Source of the DNA: Celoporthe dispersa
Lineage: Eukaryota; Ascomycota; Sordariomycetes; Diaporthales; Cryphonectriaceae
Direction of reading: 5' to 3'
Assembly (NCBI GenBank): GCA_016584495.1
Contig: WAID01000009.1
Span: 2,356,001-2,420,000 of the forward strand
Length of the DNA stretch: 64,000 nucleotides
Shown here: one piece after another, positions 11,873-21,681 of the stretch
Numbering within the stretch: the first letter of the stretch is position 1
How the letters are laid out: each line of letters starts with the position of its first letter
Notes under the pieces: model-generated
The model's database searches: none
The model's input: the letters and a program-made list of their open reading frames with translations, nothing else
What the model was told of the DNA's origin: nothing
Position numbers and translations under genes: made by a program

Positions 11873-14047
11873 CTTGAACGGTTTCTCAATAGAATTCTTG
11901 TCCGGCCTGGGAAGGCTCCCTCCGTGTCAGTAACTCTAAGCAGCAGTAAGGGAACTAGAAAGCAGCTTGTTTGAGGTGGTTCCCCCCGCTGGATAGTTGA
12001 TGGCAGGGCGGGCTCTTGGTAGAAGCGTCTATCTAGACCACTGTCAGTCCAGCCAGAGCTGTGATCCCGAAGGGAGAAGAAAAATACGGAAAGGGGAATG
12101 GAATGAAGGGAATGGATTGCCAGGTGCTTAGTTAAACCAAAGGTAGGAAATGTGCAGAAAAAGAAAGGTAAGATCAAGGTAGGAAAGGTACGCGACATGT
12201 TCCCCTCCCACACATAACGCGAAACTCGTGTTCAGAGGGGAAGAAGACGCGTCAGGATAGTCTCAAACTTACCAAAGTTGTCAGTGGTCAATAAGAAGAC
12301 GGGGAACGAGCCTCAGTCTCGTGGTTCGCAGTGTGCGATGGGGATTGGAAGTGCTGAAGAGGATGAAGTATCCACGAGTTGTTTGTGCCTCCGCGTCAGA
12401 AGCAGAAGGTAGGTTTTGACGAGAAGTTCCGACGTACAATTATCCTCATTCGCTGCAACGGTAAAGAAAAAGAAGAAGAAAAAAGGAAAAAAAGGAAAAT
12501 ATTGTTACGTCACCATAGTGTGTTTGGAGAAGGTGGAGGACGAGGAGGAGGAAAAGGGGGAAGGGAAAAGTCAAAGACCACTCAGGGAGGCTGGGGAGTC
12601 GGCAAAGAGGATGAGGACAAAGCTATTTGCATTGGGCACATATTGTTATTTTTTTATTAAAAAAATATGTCGTCAAGAATAAAAAATGAGCTAGCCGCAG
12701 ACGTGTCAACATTGCTCACCATGATTTAGAGATCATACATCCAATACTACAGACCTCTCTGAGCATTATGCTTCTTCCTGACAGATAATTCCGTACTGAA
12801 GAGGAAGTAGCAAGAATTCTCGGCACTCTGCAGGTCTCAACCGAAAAACTCTGTTGTGGCAAGTAGGATATAAATTTAGTACTGAATGCTGTCCGGATAT
12901 AGCAATACTTGGAGCCAGGTCACTCCAGTACATATGCCGTTGAACTTACATTTTATCCTCCATTGAGAACAAAAAACAGGTTCTTTTCTACTCTGGTGAG
13001 ATGAATTGAGATACTGTATCTTAGAGATGCTCCAGCTGGGAGCGCAGCTGCGGTGACCACCGTGCTCTGGACTGTGTTCTTCCAACCGCCCTGATTGTCG
13101 GGATCTCAATTCTCCGCCACGTTCACAAGACGTGATTCGACATGTGAGAGTACCTGTAAGACCAAGATTACCAAGTATCTCGGCTGGATTCGTCCAAGAA
13201 AAAGGTGCAAATGGACCTGCCAATTTTATTTATCCTATCGGTCTCGATAAATACTGACAAGTTCCGGTTCATCCCATTGAGATCACCCAAACAGCCTACA
13301 ACAGCATTCGTGCAGAAGGAAAGAAAATCCCACATCCACGCCCCTCGCTAGGCTATGCATATCAAGCAACACATAGGTGAATCCCCCTGGGGCATGTAAA
13401 CCCCGGCAAGGCGTTTGCTCTACGGGGATCACCTGCGGTGCATGTTGACTCTGGACGTGACGGTGACATGCCCTGCGCTTCGTCGGAGGGAGTGCGAGAG
13501 ATTACAAGCCATTGATGCCGGCAGAAAAAACCTTAATGACGGTATGTCATCCGAGGGTAAGAACCATGGTAGGTCCCTTCTAGAGACCACTTACAAGGGC
13601 TGGCCCGAGAACTGAGGCTCGGCGGATGAACCCGCTGGCTCCAAGGACAGGGGTCCTCCCCTGTTGCCTGGCTGTCCACTTCAGCCTCGAACGCTCGGGA
13701 GAGTACGTACTTTTCGACTTCACATTGACAGTACACAACATGGCACTCCGCATAAAGTCGGCACCGTAATGAGTATTTCCCTTGATTTCATCGAAACTGA
13801 CGTTTGTATGTGTTGAGAGAATCCCTGTAGTAGGTTTTCAATTTGCCCTCCACCAAACTCCACACAAGAGAGAAAAAGCACGAACATCGAGCCTGCAAAC
13901 GACTCATCACCAAGACGAATTGGAAATATCGACGTCCCTGTGCCGCACTCTCGTCAGCAGGTGTTCCCTCACCCTCTTCAGCCAATGCGGAGGGACCTAC
14001 TTCGAAACCAGACGTAGCCAAGAGTCTGAACTGCTTCCCATATCTGC
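11873..14047. other. Gene A upstream region and gene-poor gap
   Basis: Gene A's promoter and probably 5' UTR introns occupy the left end. From 12450 to 12670 the plus strand is very purine-rich, followed by an AT-rich stretch (12640-13020). No coding sequence, RNA gene or transposon is recognisable. The right end is the 3' UTR of gene B. Confidence 0.4.
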
Positions 14048-14965
14048 CTAGGAGAAGGCCGAGTTTCGGTGATGCAGCCAATGGCTCGCGACCTGTTCAG
14101 GCGGCGGAAAGCTCGTCTGTGGTGCATAGTCAGCATCATGAGCGTGTCCGTCGTGTTCTTGCAAGAATGGAGCCGAGGTTGGTGGGATGATGGCTGTGTG
14201 CGGTAGGGCGGCCATGTCACTCGCAAAGTGGTTGACGAAGCCGCCGTATAAGCTCTCTGGGGTGGCTGGGTGCATGAACATTTGATGGGCAAAGGCAAGA
14301 GGCGCTGGCGGGCCAAAGAATCCTGGAGCCTCTGACACCAGATAAACTTCGTCACCGGATCTCTCCCCGTAGGCTCCGCCGGGGCTCGTCACAAGTGTGT
14401 CTGCTGCTGTCATCTCGAGTGGGAGTTCAGTCTGGTCTGCAATGTACGAACCGTTGGCATCGTCGTTGGCACCGATCTCAGGCTTGACCTCGTATTTGAC
14501 TTCAGCCTTGACCTCGGATTTGATGTTCTCATCGATGTCGGCGCCCCGAGCCGCCAGCTTGCGCTTCTTGCTGGCGGGGGTACGAGGGTGGCACCTGCCT
14601 TGCGACCTCCAGGGGTCACCGGAGTACTGGGGCCCGAGGCAGCGGGCGAGCCAGCACGGCCACCGGCGCCGCCGCTAGTAATTCCGTGAGCCTTCATGAG
14701 GCGCTCGTACCGCTTAGCACTATTGATCGCGTTAGCGCAAACGGTCTCTCAGTCATGCGCGACGGGAGGAGACCTACGCGGCGCCCTTGCTGATGATCTC
14801 GCACTCGGTGGCGACCTGAGCGAAGTCGATCTGGCAGAGTTGCTGGTTAGCGTTTGTGTAGAATTTCGTTCTTTGCGTTGCACCACTCACCTTTCCAGCA
14901 GTCGAGTGCTTGATGCACGCGATCAGGAACTTGAACTGATCCTCGGTGTTGGGAGGAGGAGCCAT
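14048..14965 (-). CDS. Gene B: Myb/SANT-like protein
   Basis: Minus-strand exons 14965-14891, 14830-14778 and 14719-14048. One base is missing in the GGG at 14585-14587 (CCC in the gene, four expected); restoring it gives 266 residues and the sequence TPRTPASKKRKLA across the break. The domain occupies residues 1-55: helix 1 NTEDQFKFLIACIKHS, helix 2 IDFAQVATECEI, helix 3 AAAKRYERLMKAHG. Each helix sits on its own exon. A Gly/Ser/Pro-rich linker, a basic KKRK segment (likely nuclear localisation), an acidic SEVKAEVKYEVKPE repeat and a long Pro/His-rich tail follow. This short domain with a disordered tail is common in Pezizomycotina, function unknown. It diverges from gene C. Confidence 0.8.
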
Positions 14966-16875
14966 GGCTGCTGACCGGGGATGATGTTGTCTTTTTGTTT
15001 TCCTCTTGACGGTGTGAACGATCTGTCCGGGGGCTGTTGCCATGAGCTGTCAGTCTCCAGTCTTTGCGTGGGAAGTGAACCAATTTCTGCCCGGGCATCA
15101 AATCACCACCAGATGTTCATGCGCGAAAGGACTTCTCTCCGCGAGGTCGGAATCGCCGCCTAATTGAACTGGCGCGAGAGAACACGCTTCGGGAGTGCTC
15201 CTTCTTACCTTGATGGATACTTGGTCTTGCAATGCAAATAAAACAGCCGTCTGAGAGTTTGCGAAGAGTAGCGGTGATGCGAAGAGATCTCGGTGGGAAA
15301 GTGTAAACGGACGGCTGGGTGGAGAGGAAGGGAAAGAGGGTGGGAAGATAGGCTGCAGCTATCGAGATCCTCGCGGTCTTAGGTCTTAGCTCACGTTCGG
15401 ATGGTCACTTGGTTGAGTCAGCTCTCGTCACTGAGATGAGGGTCTTCCTGGGTGGGTAAGTGTGTTGTGTCTGGAGGTGTCCCAACATTCTACTCAGGAG
15501 GATGGAGCCAGGCTCATGGATATATGCTGTATCTTTCCCAGTGTCTGACCATAGTCCTCAAGGCAACTACTTCTTTATAGGGGTTCATTGATCTTTTCTT
15601 GCATGACCATCTATGGATTTGGTTATGGGTCTTGTCTCCGGACTACAGAAAGCCAGAGGTGTCCAGCATGCCTCCCAGTCAAGATTGACAGGGCCAGAGG
15701 TTGATACCTAGTCTCTGCTATCTTTTGTATGCTTGGGCAACAAGGGCTTGGCAGCAGTAGAGTGTCAAAAGTCCACTTCAAGATAATAATACCAAGACCT
15801 TGATGCCCAAAGCCTCTTTACATCCCATCCTTTGAGGTGTGGAATAAAAGATGACACATACTCATCGCCCGAGAAGGGCAGTGGGCTCAGTCACCGTCCC
15901 AATGGCTCGAGAGATCACCGCAAAGTGTCTGATGGATCCATTTTCCATGGGAAACAACATACATACATACACACACACACACACATTCCGCACAACAACC
16001 AGAATCACAGACCATTATTTATAGAGAAAAAGTCCGAGATATTGTATTGTATCAGCCGAACTTCTTTCCTTGAAGCAGGACCCCAACCTTTTTCCCGTGT
16101 CATTATGAGGCCTGCTGTCGCAGTCACTGATCTGTGAGCCTTGTTGGGAACCCACGCTCATACCAGGCAGTATTCGGAAGTGGTTTAAGATATGCCTTGT
16201 CATGGCTTCTCATAGTAGGTGATTTTTCACAAAAATAGATGGAGTGGACTCCTACACAATTATCTGGAAACCCCGCTGGTGACACAGTCTATCATTGACA
16301 AGGCTGAGTGGTCACTGTCCTCTTCAAATGTGCTCGAATTCCTGCCACCCTCATCCGTCCTCTTGGGGTACTGGCTGTTTGACCTTCTCCAAATCTGCAC
16401 TCTCGTTCCTTAACCAACCTCCTCCTCCTCCTCAAGGAGACAACAGCGACATCATAACAACCTGGCGACCACCCAGATGCTCCGCAGCTGAAACATCTGT
16501 TCTGGGGAAAAGGGCACAACAAAATCTCCGCCTTCTCAACGTGAATCTATTGTTTTGACCATCCTCCACCTCTTTTCCGTCAACCACCGATTGCAGCAAC
16601 GCAGCAACGCGCTTCACAGACTGACCGTCCTCAAGAGCTCGCGACCTAGATCTTTTCAGTTCTTAACGTGGAATCAAACAATCAAGAGTGAGTTTATCTC
16701 TTTCCCTACTACACATCATCTGAACGTCATTGAGTAAGTCGCGGGGCCTCCACATGATATGACGGTGTGGCCCAAGGAAGTTACCATCTCCTCAACTGGC
16801 CCCCTCCTTCCCATCATGTACTGCTGAAGAACATAACTGAATAATCTTCCACAGAGCTACTACGAACACTTCAGG
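14966..16875. promoter_or_regulatory. Divergent region between genes B and C
   Basis: 1.9 kb between two start codons facing away from each other. It contains both promoters and 5' UTRs; an intron in the gene C leader is plausible (GTAAGT near 16734 with a later AG before the ATG). A CA microsatellite lies at 15958-15985. No coding sequence is supported. Confidence 0.45.
15958..15985. repeat. CATA/CA microsatellite
   Basis: Three CATA units merge into an uninterrupted CA dinucleotide run. It is a simple repeat with no associated gene. Confidence 0.9.
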
Positions 16876-17465
16876 ATGTCTTCTAACCAGTCGGACGAGG
16901 TCCCCGACGCCTCCGGCCCCAAGCCTACCGAAGCTCAGGTGCGCCTGCTGGCCATCATGATGCAGAACATCAAGGGCAAGCCCGAGTTCGATGTAAGTCT
17001 ACGGCGCGTTCAACCCAGAGATTACAAACGCCTTTCTCCTTCCCCCGTCCCAACTTCCTAATCATTCCCTCCCGTTCGTTCTCTCGGCAGTCAAGCACTC
17101 AGCTGACCTCTGGCCCTCTCCAGTGGGATGGCATCGTCGAGCAGGCTGGCTACAAGAACGTCAACAGCGCCAAGACCGTGTACAGCCAGATGCGCAAGAA
17201 GTTTGGCTGGACTTCCGGCAACATGGCCTCTTCCGCCAACCCCAGCCCCGCCAAGTCTGCTGGCGACACTGGTCCCTCCTCCAACAATCTTGTCGGAGGT
17301 CCCAAGACCCCTACCAAGGTCGGCAAACCCACCGGAAAGGTCGGTTCCTCTTCTAAGAAGCCCCGCGGAAAGAAGGTCAAGGCCGAGCTCGAGGGAGACG
17401 TCAAGGAGGGTGGCGCCTCTGGTATCGATGCCGCCATCAAGACCGAGCGCGGCGACTTGATCTGA
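16876..17465 (+). CDS. Gene C: small Myb/SANT-like protein
   Basis: Two exons, 16876-16992 and 17124-17465 (donor GTAAGT, acceptor CAG, branch GCTGAC at 17102), give 152 residues. Helix 1 is TEAQVRLLAIMMQNI. The intron falls after EFD, and exon 2 opens with WDGIVEQAGY (helix 2) and SAKTVYSQMRKKFGW (helix 3). The tail is Ser/Pro/Lys-rich with KKPRGKKVK, a likely nuclear signal, and ends ERGDLI. The frame is intact. The domain matches the fungal Myb-like family. No target is known; it is convergent with gene D. Confidence 0.85.
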
Positions 17466-18445
17466 CGGGGGGGCGGGGGGTAAGACTTGGGACAGGCTGA
17501 TCTGGCGAGACCACTTTTTTCCTGTGCCCACTGTTACAATCCGACTCGTGAGCAGAGAAATGCTTTGACTGAAGTCGTTCTGAACACCACAAGAGGGGGT
17601 TATCGAGGATTCTGATTAGCATGATGATACAGTATCGACGTGCTCTCGCATAATGGTGATGCAGACACAATGAAATTCACGCTGTTTCGTTTACTACGTT
17701 CTCATGAGCCTGAATACGTGATAATATCTGCAACTCTGAGATTCGTTTCACAATGATGACCATCGAGATTCGTGCTGATCTTGACTTCACGCTCGGCTGA
17801 CCACATAGGTAGGCGCAACAAGACTGACGGCAGGTCTGCCATTCCCACCGCGCTTCTTCTCGCCTCCTGTGCAACTCTGCTACACAGAATTGAGGTGCAT
17901 GAATTTTCCGATGGCTAACGACGCGTTAAAGGGTAAATATTGATCGAGGTCAATACGACGGCCGGCGCCACACTCTACGCACAGCACGGCTTCGAGAGAC
18001 TTGGTACCAAGACCTTGAGTCTGAGACTGTGTGAGGCTTCACATACATCACAGGCACGTACAAACCCAGCGGATAAGTTTTAAAGAAGTCATGACGATGT
18101 TTTATGACGATCCCATGATTTATTTTCATTAGGCGTGGCCCACGATCTCAGAACCTCAGACTAGGTCGGCCTCGAAGCCAACACCAAGAGAGAATCCCAT
18201 CTCAAGTCAGACGCAATTCCGTGGACCATCACCTTTCGTAGAAGAAGAAAAAAACAAACAAAACCCCCCTTCCCTAAGACGCAGCCGATCAGGCTAGAGG
18301 TCTAGGTCCCAAGTGCGATCATCCTAGCCCAACCACACACACGATGTTGTTCCTTTGCCATACCCAAACTCAGCTATCAGAGGTAGCCATCTTGAGACGC
18401 TTGGCGATGTCGATAGTGGGTAGTCAAGCATCATGACCGTCGCAC
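17466..18445. other. Convergent 3' region of genes C and D
   Basis: Nearly 1 kb between two genes that end towards each other. It holds both 3' UTRs and otherwise no recognisable gene or repeat. Confidence 0.45.
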
Positions 18446-19059
18446 CTAGACGGTGCCGTCGTCGTCGTCCCTAAGGCTCAAGTTAGTATCATGAGAAAAA
18501 TGCCCTGCGCTGATCACGAGGAAACACTCACTCGGCAGGCTCGTGCTTGACAGCAGTGGCCTCGAAGCTCTCCTCCTCTTTGACCGACGCGGAGGCGGGG
18601 GTCTTCTTCTTCTTGCCCGCGGAATGAGGCTTCTTGCTAGGGGTCTCCTCGTCGCCGTCGTCAACAGCCTGGCGGTTGCGCTTGGCCGGGGTGGACTTCT
18701 TGGAGGAGCTGGGCTCGCCGTTGCCGCCGGTGGCCTGCTCCTTACGCTTCAATTTCTGCAGGTGCTGGCTAGAGTAAAAGTCAGCAAGTAGCGCTCAGAA
18801 TCCAGCTCAGAGGGGGGGCGAGAAGGCGTAGCCCGGGGCTTCCCACTTGGGAGCTCCCGTCGGACTGGGCTGAGGTGAAGGCTAACATGCGATGACTAGC
18901 AGCTTTGTAAGTGCAGTCTATGCCGCGCTCGTTTAGGAGGTCGACTGCCTGTCGAAGTGTGGCGCCCTTTGGCTGGCCACAGGCCACGAGGCAGGCGCCG
19001 AACAGATCGCGCTCTGTCTCGGCGTCCCACTTGACGCCTTTCTTGGAAGGGGTGTTCAT
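18446..19059 (-). CDS. Gene D: Myb/SANT-like protein with the array's common exons
   Basis: Exons on the minus strand: 19059-18887, 18768-18532 and 18470-18446, 144 residues. Exon 1 encodes helices 1 and 2 (WDAETERDLFGACLVAC, LNERGIDCTYKAASHR) and ends in phase 2 (AT|GTTAGC). Exon 2 opens with the codon completion and QHLQKLKRKEQ, the third helix, then a Ser/Lys-rich tail with SSKKSTPAKRNR and GKKKKTP and the acidic end KHEPAE. Exon 3 adds EDDDGTV. If the last intron is retained, the protein ends ...PAE at an in-frame TGA that overlaps the donor. Exons 2 and 3 are the only good partners in phase for the first exons E, F, G, H and I upstream, so I treat them as possible common exons of an alternative-first-exon array. 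Confidence 0.8.
18532..18768 (-). other. Putative common exon (helix 3 and tail)
   Basis: The acceptor CTCTAG precedes position 18768. The first base completes a split codon, and the next ten residues QHLQKLKRKE form the predicted recognition helix of the Myb-like domain. Any upstream first exon ending in phase 2 yields an intact domain here: D gives I-QHL, E gives V-QHL, F gives Y-QHL, and G, H, I give R-QHL. The matching junction in gene J is R-QHF. Use by exons other than D is inference from phase and motif position only. Confidence 0.5.
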
Positions 19060-19353
19060 CTTGTTGGATAGGGAAAGTTGGTAGATGGGAATAACCTTGA
19101 GCTTGGTGATGATGTCTTGGACTTCAAAAGAGGAGTGGCGATCGAGGCAGAGAGGAGTGAACCAAGCTTGAGCACGTTGGGAAACAGAAAGGAAGGAGGA
19201 GGAGAAGGAGGAGAGAGGGAAAGGGGGAGGGGTAAGAGTCTTGGATGGTGTGGCAGTTAGGGGAGGGCAGGAGGTTCAGGAGGGGATGAAGAAAGGAAAG
19301 AAAAAGTTATTGGGTTGGGAGACGCGTTAATATGGAATGCAGGTGCGGCGTAC
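19060..19353. other. Gap between exons E and D
   Basis: About 290 bases including a pyrimidine-rich leader (purine-rich on the plus strand, 19190-19235). It would be the promoter and 5' UTR of D and, in the alternative-exon model, part of E's intron. Read without splicing, exon E stays open to a stop at 19257. Confidence 0.4.
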
Positions 19354-19502
19354 ACAGCAGCTTTGTATGTGTAGTTGTAACCCTTCCCATTCAGCTCAGG
19401 AAGGATCTTCTTCCACTCTACCTCGGTGAGTGTGACATTGGTCATGAGGGCCACCAGCAGGTCCTGGTGGGCCTGAGCGGTCCAAACGGTGCGGTCAGAC
19501 AT
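19354..19502 (-). CDS. Exon E: first exon encoding Myb-like helices 1-2
   Basis: ATG at 19502. It reads MSDRTVWTAQAHQDLLVALM (helix 1), TEVEWKKILPELNGKG (helix 2) and NYTYKAA, then meets two overlapping donors: GTACGC (phase 2, exon end 19354) or GTGTAC (phase 0, exon end 19356). Only the phase-2 donor joins the gene D exon 2 to give KAA-V-QHLQKLKRK, which aligns with gene M's junction GYNFTKSAMS-QHW. Unspliced, the frame ends at 19257 after 81 residues with no third helix. No local exon with a helix-3 motif was found between here and D. Confidence 0.55.
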
Positions 19503-19804
19503 GATGAAAAAAGAGGAGAAAGCGCGAGTTTTGGTGGCAGAGATGTTGCTGTGGGTTGGTAGAAGATCAAATTTGCAGGCTGGGCTCGAAAGACTGGGAA
19601 GTCAGGAAAGCAGGAGAGAAAAAACATAAGGGGACGCGTCTGAGGGCGAGGTGGCTCTACAGAGAACGGGACGAAAGATTTTGCTTGATGCACTTGCAGT
19701 CACACCCCGCCCGCCACGTCTTGCCAAAAGGGCCAATGGGACTTCGAGCAGATTCCAGGGCAACACCAAGACAAGAAACCGATCATTGCAAGCGGGTGAC
19801 ATAC

Positions 19805-19971
19805 TAGAGTCCGGACGCCGAGAAACCCCAGCCTCCAATGTCCTTGGCCTTGTCGGCGATCTGGACGATATCGCTCTTGGAGAGGGAGGTGTGCTCGAGC
19901 GTGGCAACGAGGACGTCCCGGTACAGACCGGCCTCGTTCCAGTCCTGCTTGTAGGAATTGGGCTTCGACAT
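19805..19971 (-). CDS. Exon F: first exon encoding Myb-like helices 1-2
   Basis: ATG at 19971, 55 codons plus two bases. Helix 1 is DWNEAGLYRDVLVATLEH, helix 2 SKSDIVQIADKAKD, then GGWGFSASGL, ending TA|GTATGT in phase 2. A stop (TAG) overlaps the donor, so the unspliced frame ends there as a 55-residue peptide. Joined to gene D exon 2 it gives SGL-Y-QHLQKLKRK, a complete domain, and a protein of about 142 residues. A weak local acceptor about 90 bases downstream would add a frame with no helix-3 motif. Confidence 0.55.
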
Positions 19972-20321
19972 GATGGTTCGGGTATGTTTGCAAAGGACGC
20001 GGTGTTGATTTTTGAGGCCGAGGCGGAAACGTGGATGAGGTAAACAGAGGATGGGGACGTGTTGCAAAGGTTAGGGGAACAGGTGTGAATTTAAAGGAAA
20101 AAGTAAGGATCGCGAGATTGTGTGAAAGGTTATTGTGGAGTGAACCAGTGGCGCCCCAAGATCTTTCAAGTCGACTGCCTGGTCAACGACTTTGTCGAGA
20201 CCTGCCAGCTTGGGAAACAACAAGCTTGATATTGTGGTGGATACCCGGGTCTCTCGAGACTCCCTCAGACACAAGCAAGGACTTTTGAGGTTTGAGTAGA
20301 GATGTTTGTAGTTGGTGCTCT

Positions 20322-20323
<2 letters not shown>

Positions 20324-20360
<37 letters not shown>
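20324..20360. repeat. GT microsatellite
   Basis: About fifteen GT units ending in a TATGTGT variant. It lies in the interval downstream of exon G, where its CA-rich complement could act as a splicing regulator; that role is speculative. Confidence 0.9.
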
Positions 20361-20361
<1 letters not shown>

Positions 20362-20396
20362 CAAGAAAGCAATGTTACATGAAGATATAAACATAC

Positions 20397-20554
20397 CGAA
20401 TCGCCTCCCAGGTAGTCTCAGTGTGGCCATTCTGATGCATGAAAGCAACAATCCTGTTACGGTCCTCCTCCTTGAGGTTCAGAAGGACAGGCAGAGAAGA
20501 AAGGATGGCCCTGAAGAGGACCGCATCGGTCTCAGCGTTCCAGACGGTAGGCAT
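20397..20554 (-). CDS. Exon G: first exon encoding Myb-like helices 1-2
   Basis: ATG at 20554, 52 codons plus two bases. It reads VWNAETDAVLFRAILSSL, KEEDRNRIVAFMHQNGH and ETTWEAI, ending CG|GTATGT in phase 2. Very similar to exon H in layout. Joined to gene D exon 2 it gives EAI-R-QHLQKLKRK. A competing local acceptor at about 20317 (after CATGAGAG) would give EAI-R-TNYKHLYSNLK, which has some helix-3 character but then an unrelated hydrophobic tail; I consider it less likely but cannot exclude it. Confidence 0.55.
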
Positions 20555-20826
20555 TTTGAGAAACAGATAGTGAGGCTTGAGGCTGCTGAGAGTGAGGTGT
20601 GATGTGCCCTGTGTGCGTTTCTTGTGCTCTGTTTCAGTGTTCTTGGGAGAGGTGTAAGTAGTGAGGGAAATGGGTGGGGAAACGGAGAGTTGAGAGGTTC
20701 TCGGCTTGATAATGGTGAATGAGAGCTGCCTATGCCACTCGGCTTAACCCAAAACACGAAGATGCGCAGATCAACAAACAGACAGGCTAGCAGGCAGAAA
20801 AAGAAAACAGAAGAAAAGACGACATG

Positions 20827-21040
20827 GTCAAGTCCATTCCACTTGATATCAGCGTGACCCTGCTCCTGCGTGAAAGTGAAGATGAACTCCCAGCTGCTCT
20901 GTGCTGAAGCCAGCAGGCAGTGAGGCGATGTTGACATGTGAGCAACCCAGAGAGTCTGCCCTTCTCCTCAGGGTTCTGGCCTTGCTTGTTCATAGCAGGA
21001 GATAGCAGTTCTGCAGCAGCGCCACTGCGCACGAGGTGAA
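20827..21040 (-). pseudogene. Degenerate array unit between exons G and H
   Basis: A decayed copy of the same exon type. The upstream part reads AAAELLSPAMNKQGQNPEEKGRL, split here as AAAELLSPAM and NPEEKGRL, similar to helix 1 and the start of helix 2 of exon H. After a frame change of two bases (duplicated CT near 20953) and an insertion-like stretch, it ends IFTFTQEQGHADIKWNGLD, matching IVASMREKGHSDINWNAIR of H. The CG|GT donor of its neighbours is replaced by GACCATG, so it cannot splice at the family position. I regard it as a relic. Confidence 0.5.
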
Positions 21041-21088
21041 GACAGCAGTGCATGGGGAAGGCATGCCAGCAGAGGGGAGCATGCTCAC

Positions 21089-21243
21089 CGAATCGCATTC
21101 CAGTTAATGTCACTGTGGCCCTTCTCCCTCATAGACGCAACAATGGCCTCCTTCTCAGCAGCAGAGACACTCTTGTGAACAAACACAAAGTACATGCTGT
21201 AGAGGAGGTCCCTCTCAGCCATCTCATCCCAGTGAATGGGCAT
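21089..21243 (-). CDS. Exon H: first exon encoding Myb-like helices 1-2
   Basis: ATG at 21243, 51 codons plus two bases (155 bases, the same coding length as the first two exons of gene J together). It reads HWDEMAERDLLYSMYFVF, AAEKEAIVASMREKGH and DINWNAI, ending CG|GTGAGC in phase 2. Joined to gene D exon 2 it gives NAI-R-QHLQKLKRK and a 138-residue protein. The frame is also open upstream of the ATG for about 46 codons, but the ATG fits the pattern of the other units. Confidence 0.55.
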
Positions 21244-21475
21244 TGTATCTTGATGAACGGAAAACTGACACAAGGGAGGAGAAACAGAGGATAGAGGGGG
21301 CTGATGGTGAGTGTGCAAGATGAATGAGTCCGAGATAGATGGTAGGAGAAGAGAAGGTTTTATGTTGCCTAGCGCAGACACGCAACTCGCGTTTCTATTG
21401 TTTTACCACCCCCGTGGAAAATACAAGCTACATTGAAAGCCAGCGTACATTATCAAGGAAGTTGCGTTAACGTAC

Positions 21476-21681
21476 CGGATACCCTCCCAGCTAAAGGTCT
21501 GGCCACGGTCCATCATGCTCTCCACCAAGATACTTCTGTTGGCTCGGACCGATATGCCACTCGCTTCGAATACGTCCAGGAGGGCGCCGCAGAGGGCCTT
21601 ATGTGCATCATCACTCCATTTCACGACCCAGGGTCTGCCGCGGGTCAGACTGCGTTTAGCGGTAGAGGTTCTTACAGTCAT
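21476..21681 (-). CDS. Exon I: first exon encoding Myb-like helices 1-2
   Basis: ATG at 21681, 68 codons plus two bases; a further in-frame ATG at 21741 would add 20 basic residues. After a basic leader (TAKRSLTRGRPW) it reads VKWSDDAHKALCGALLDVF, RSILVESMMDRG and TFSWEGI, ending CG|GTACGT in phase 2. Joined to gene D exon 2 it gives EGI-R-QHLQKLKRK, about 155 residues. It is the most distal unit; its intron to 18769 would be about 2.7 kb, long for a filamentous fungus, which is the main weakness of the shared-exon reading. Confidence 0.5.

Noticed and set aside
12450..12670. Lysine/glutamate-rich open frames on the plus strand
   Set aside because: They arise from a purine-rich low-complexity stretch and would encode only Lys/Glu/Gly runs; no gene is implied.
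20180..20317. Local second exon for unit G (R-TNYKHLYSNLK after an acceptor at about 20318)
   Set aside because: It has some helix-3 flavour, but the acceptor follows a CA repeat without a good pyrimidine tract and the rest of the frame is unlike any tail in the family. Kept only as the main competitor to the shared-exon model.
21089..21391. Fusion of units I and H through an open frame (I-R-NASCVSALG... into H)
   Set aside because: The frame is open from a CAATAG acceptor to H, but the intervening 46 codons look like untranslated leader (Pro/Ser/Leu-rich, no domain), and it would not supply helix 3. Other units do not share this arrangement.
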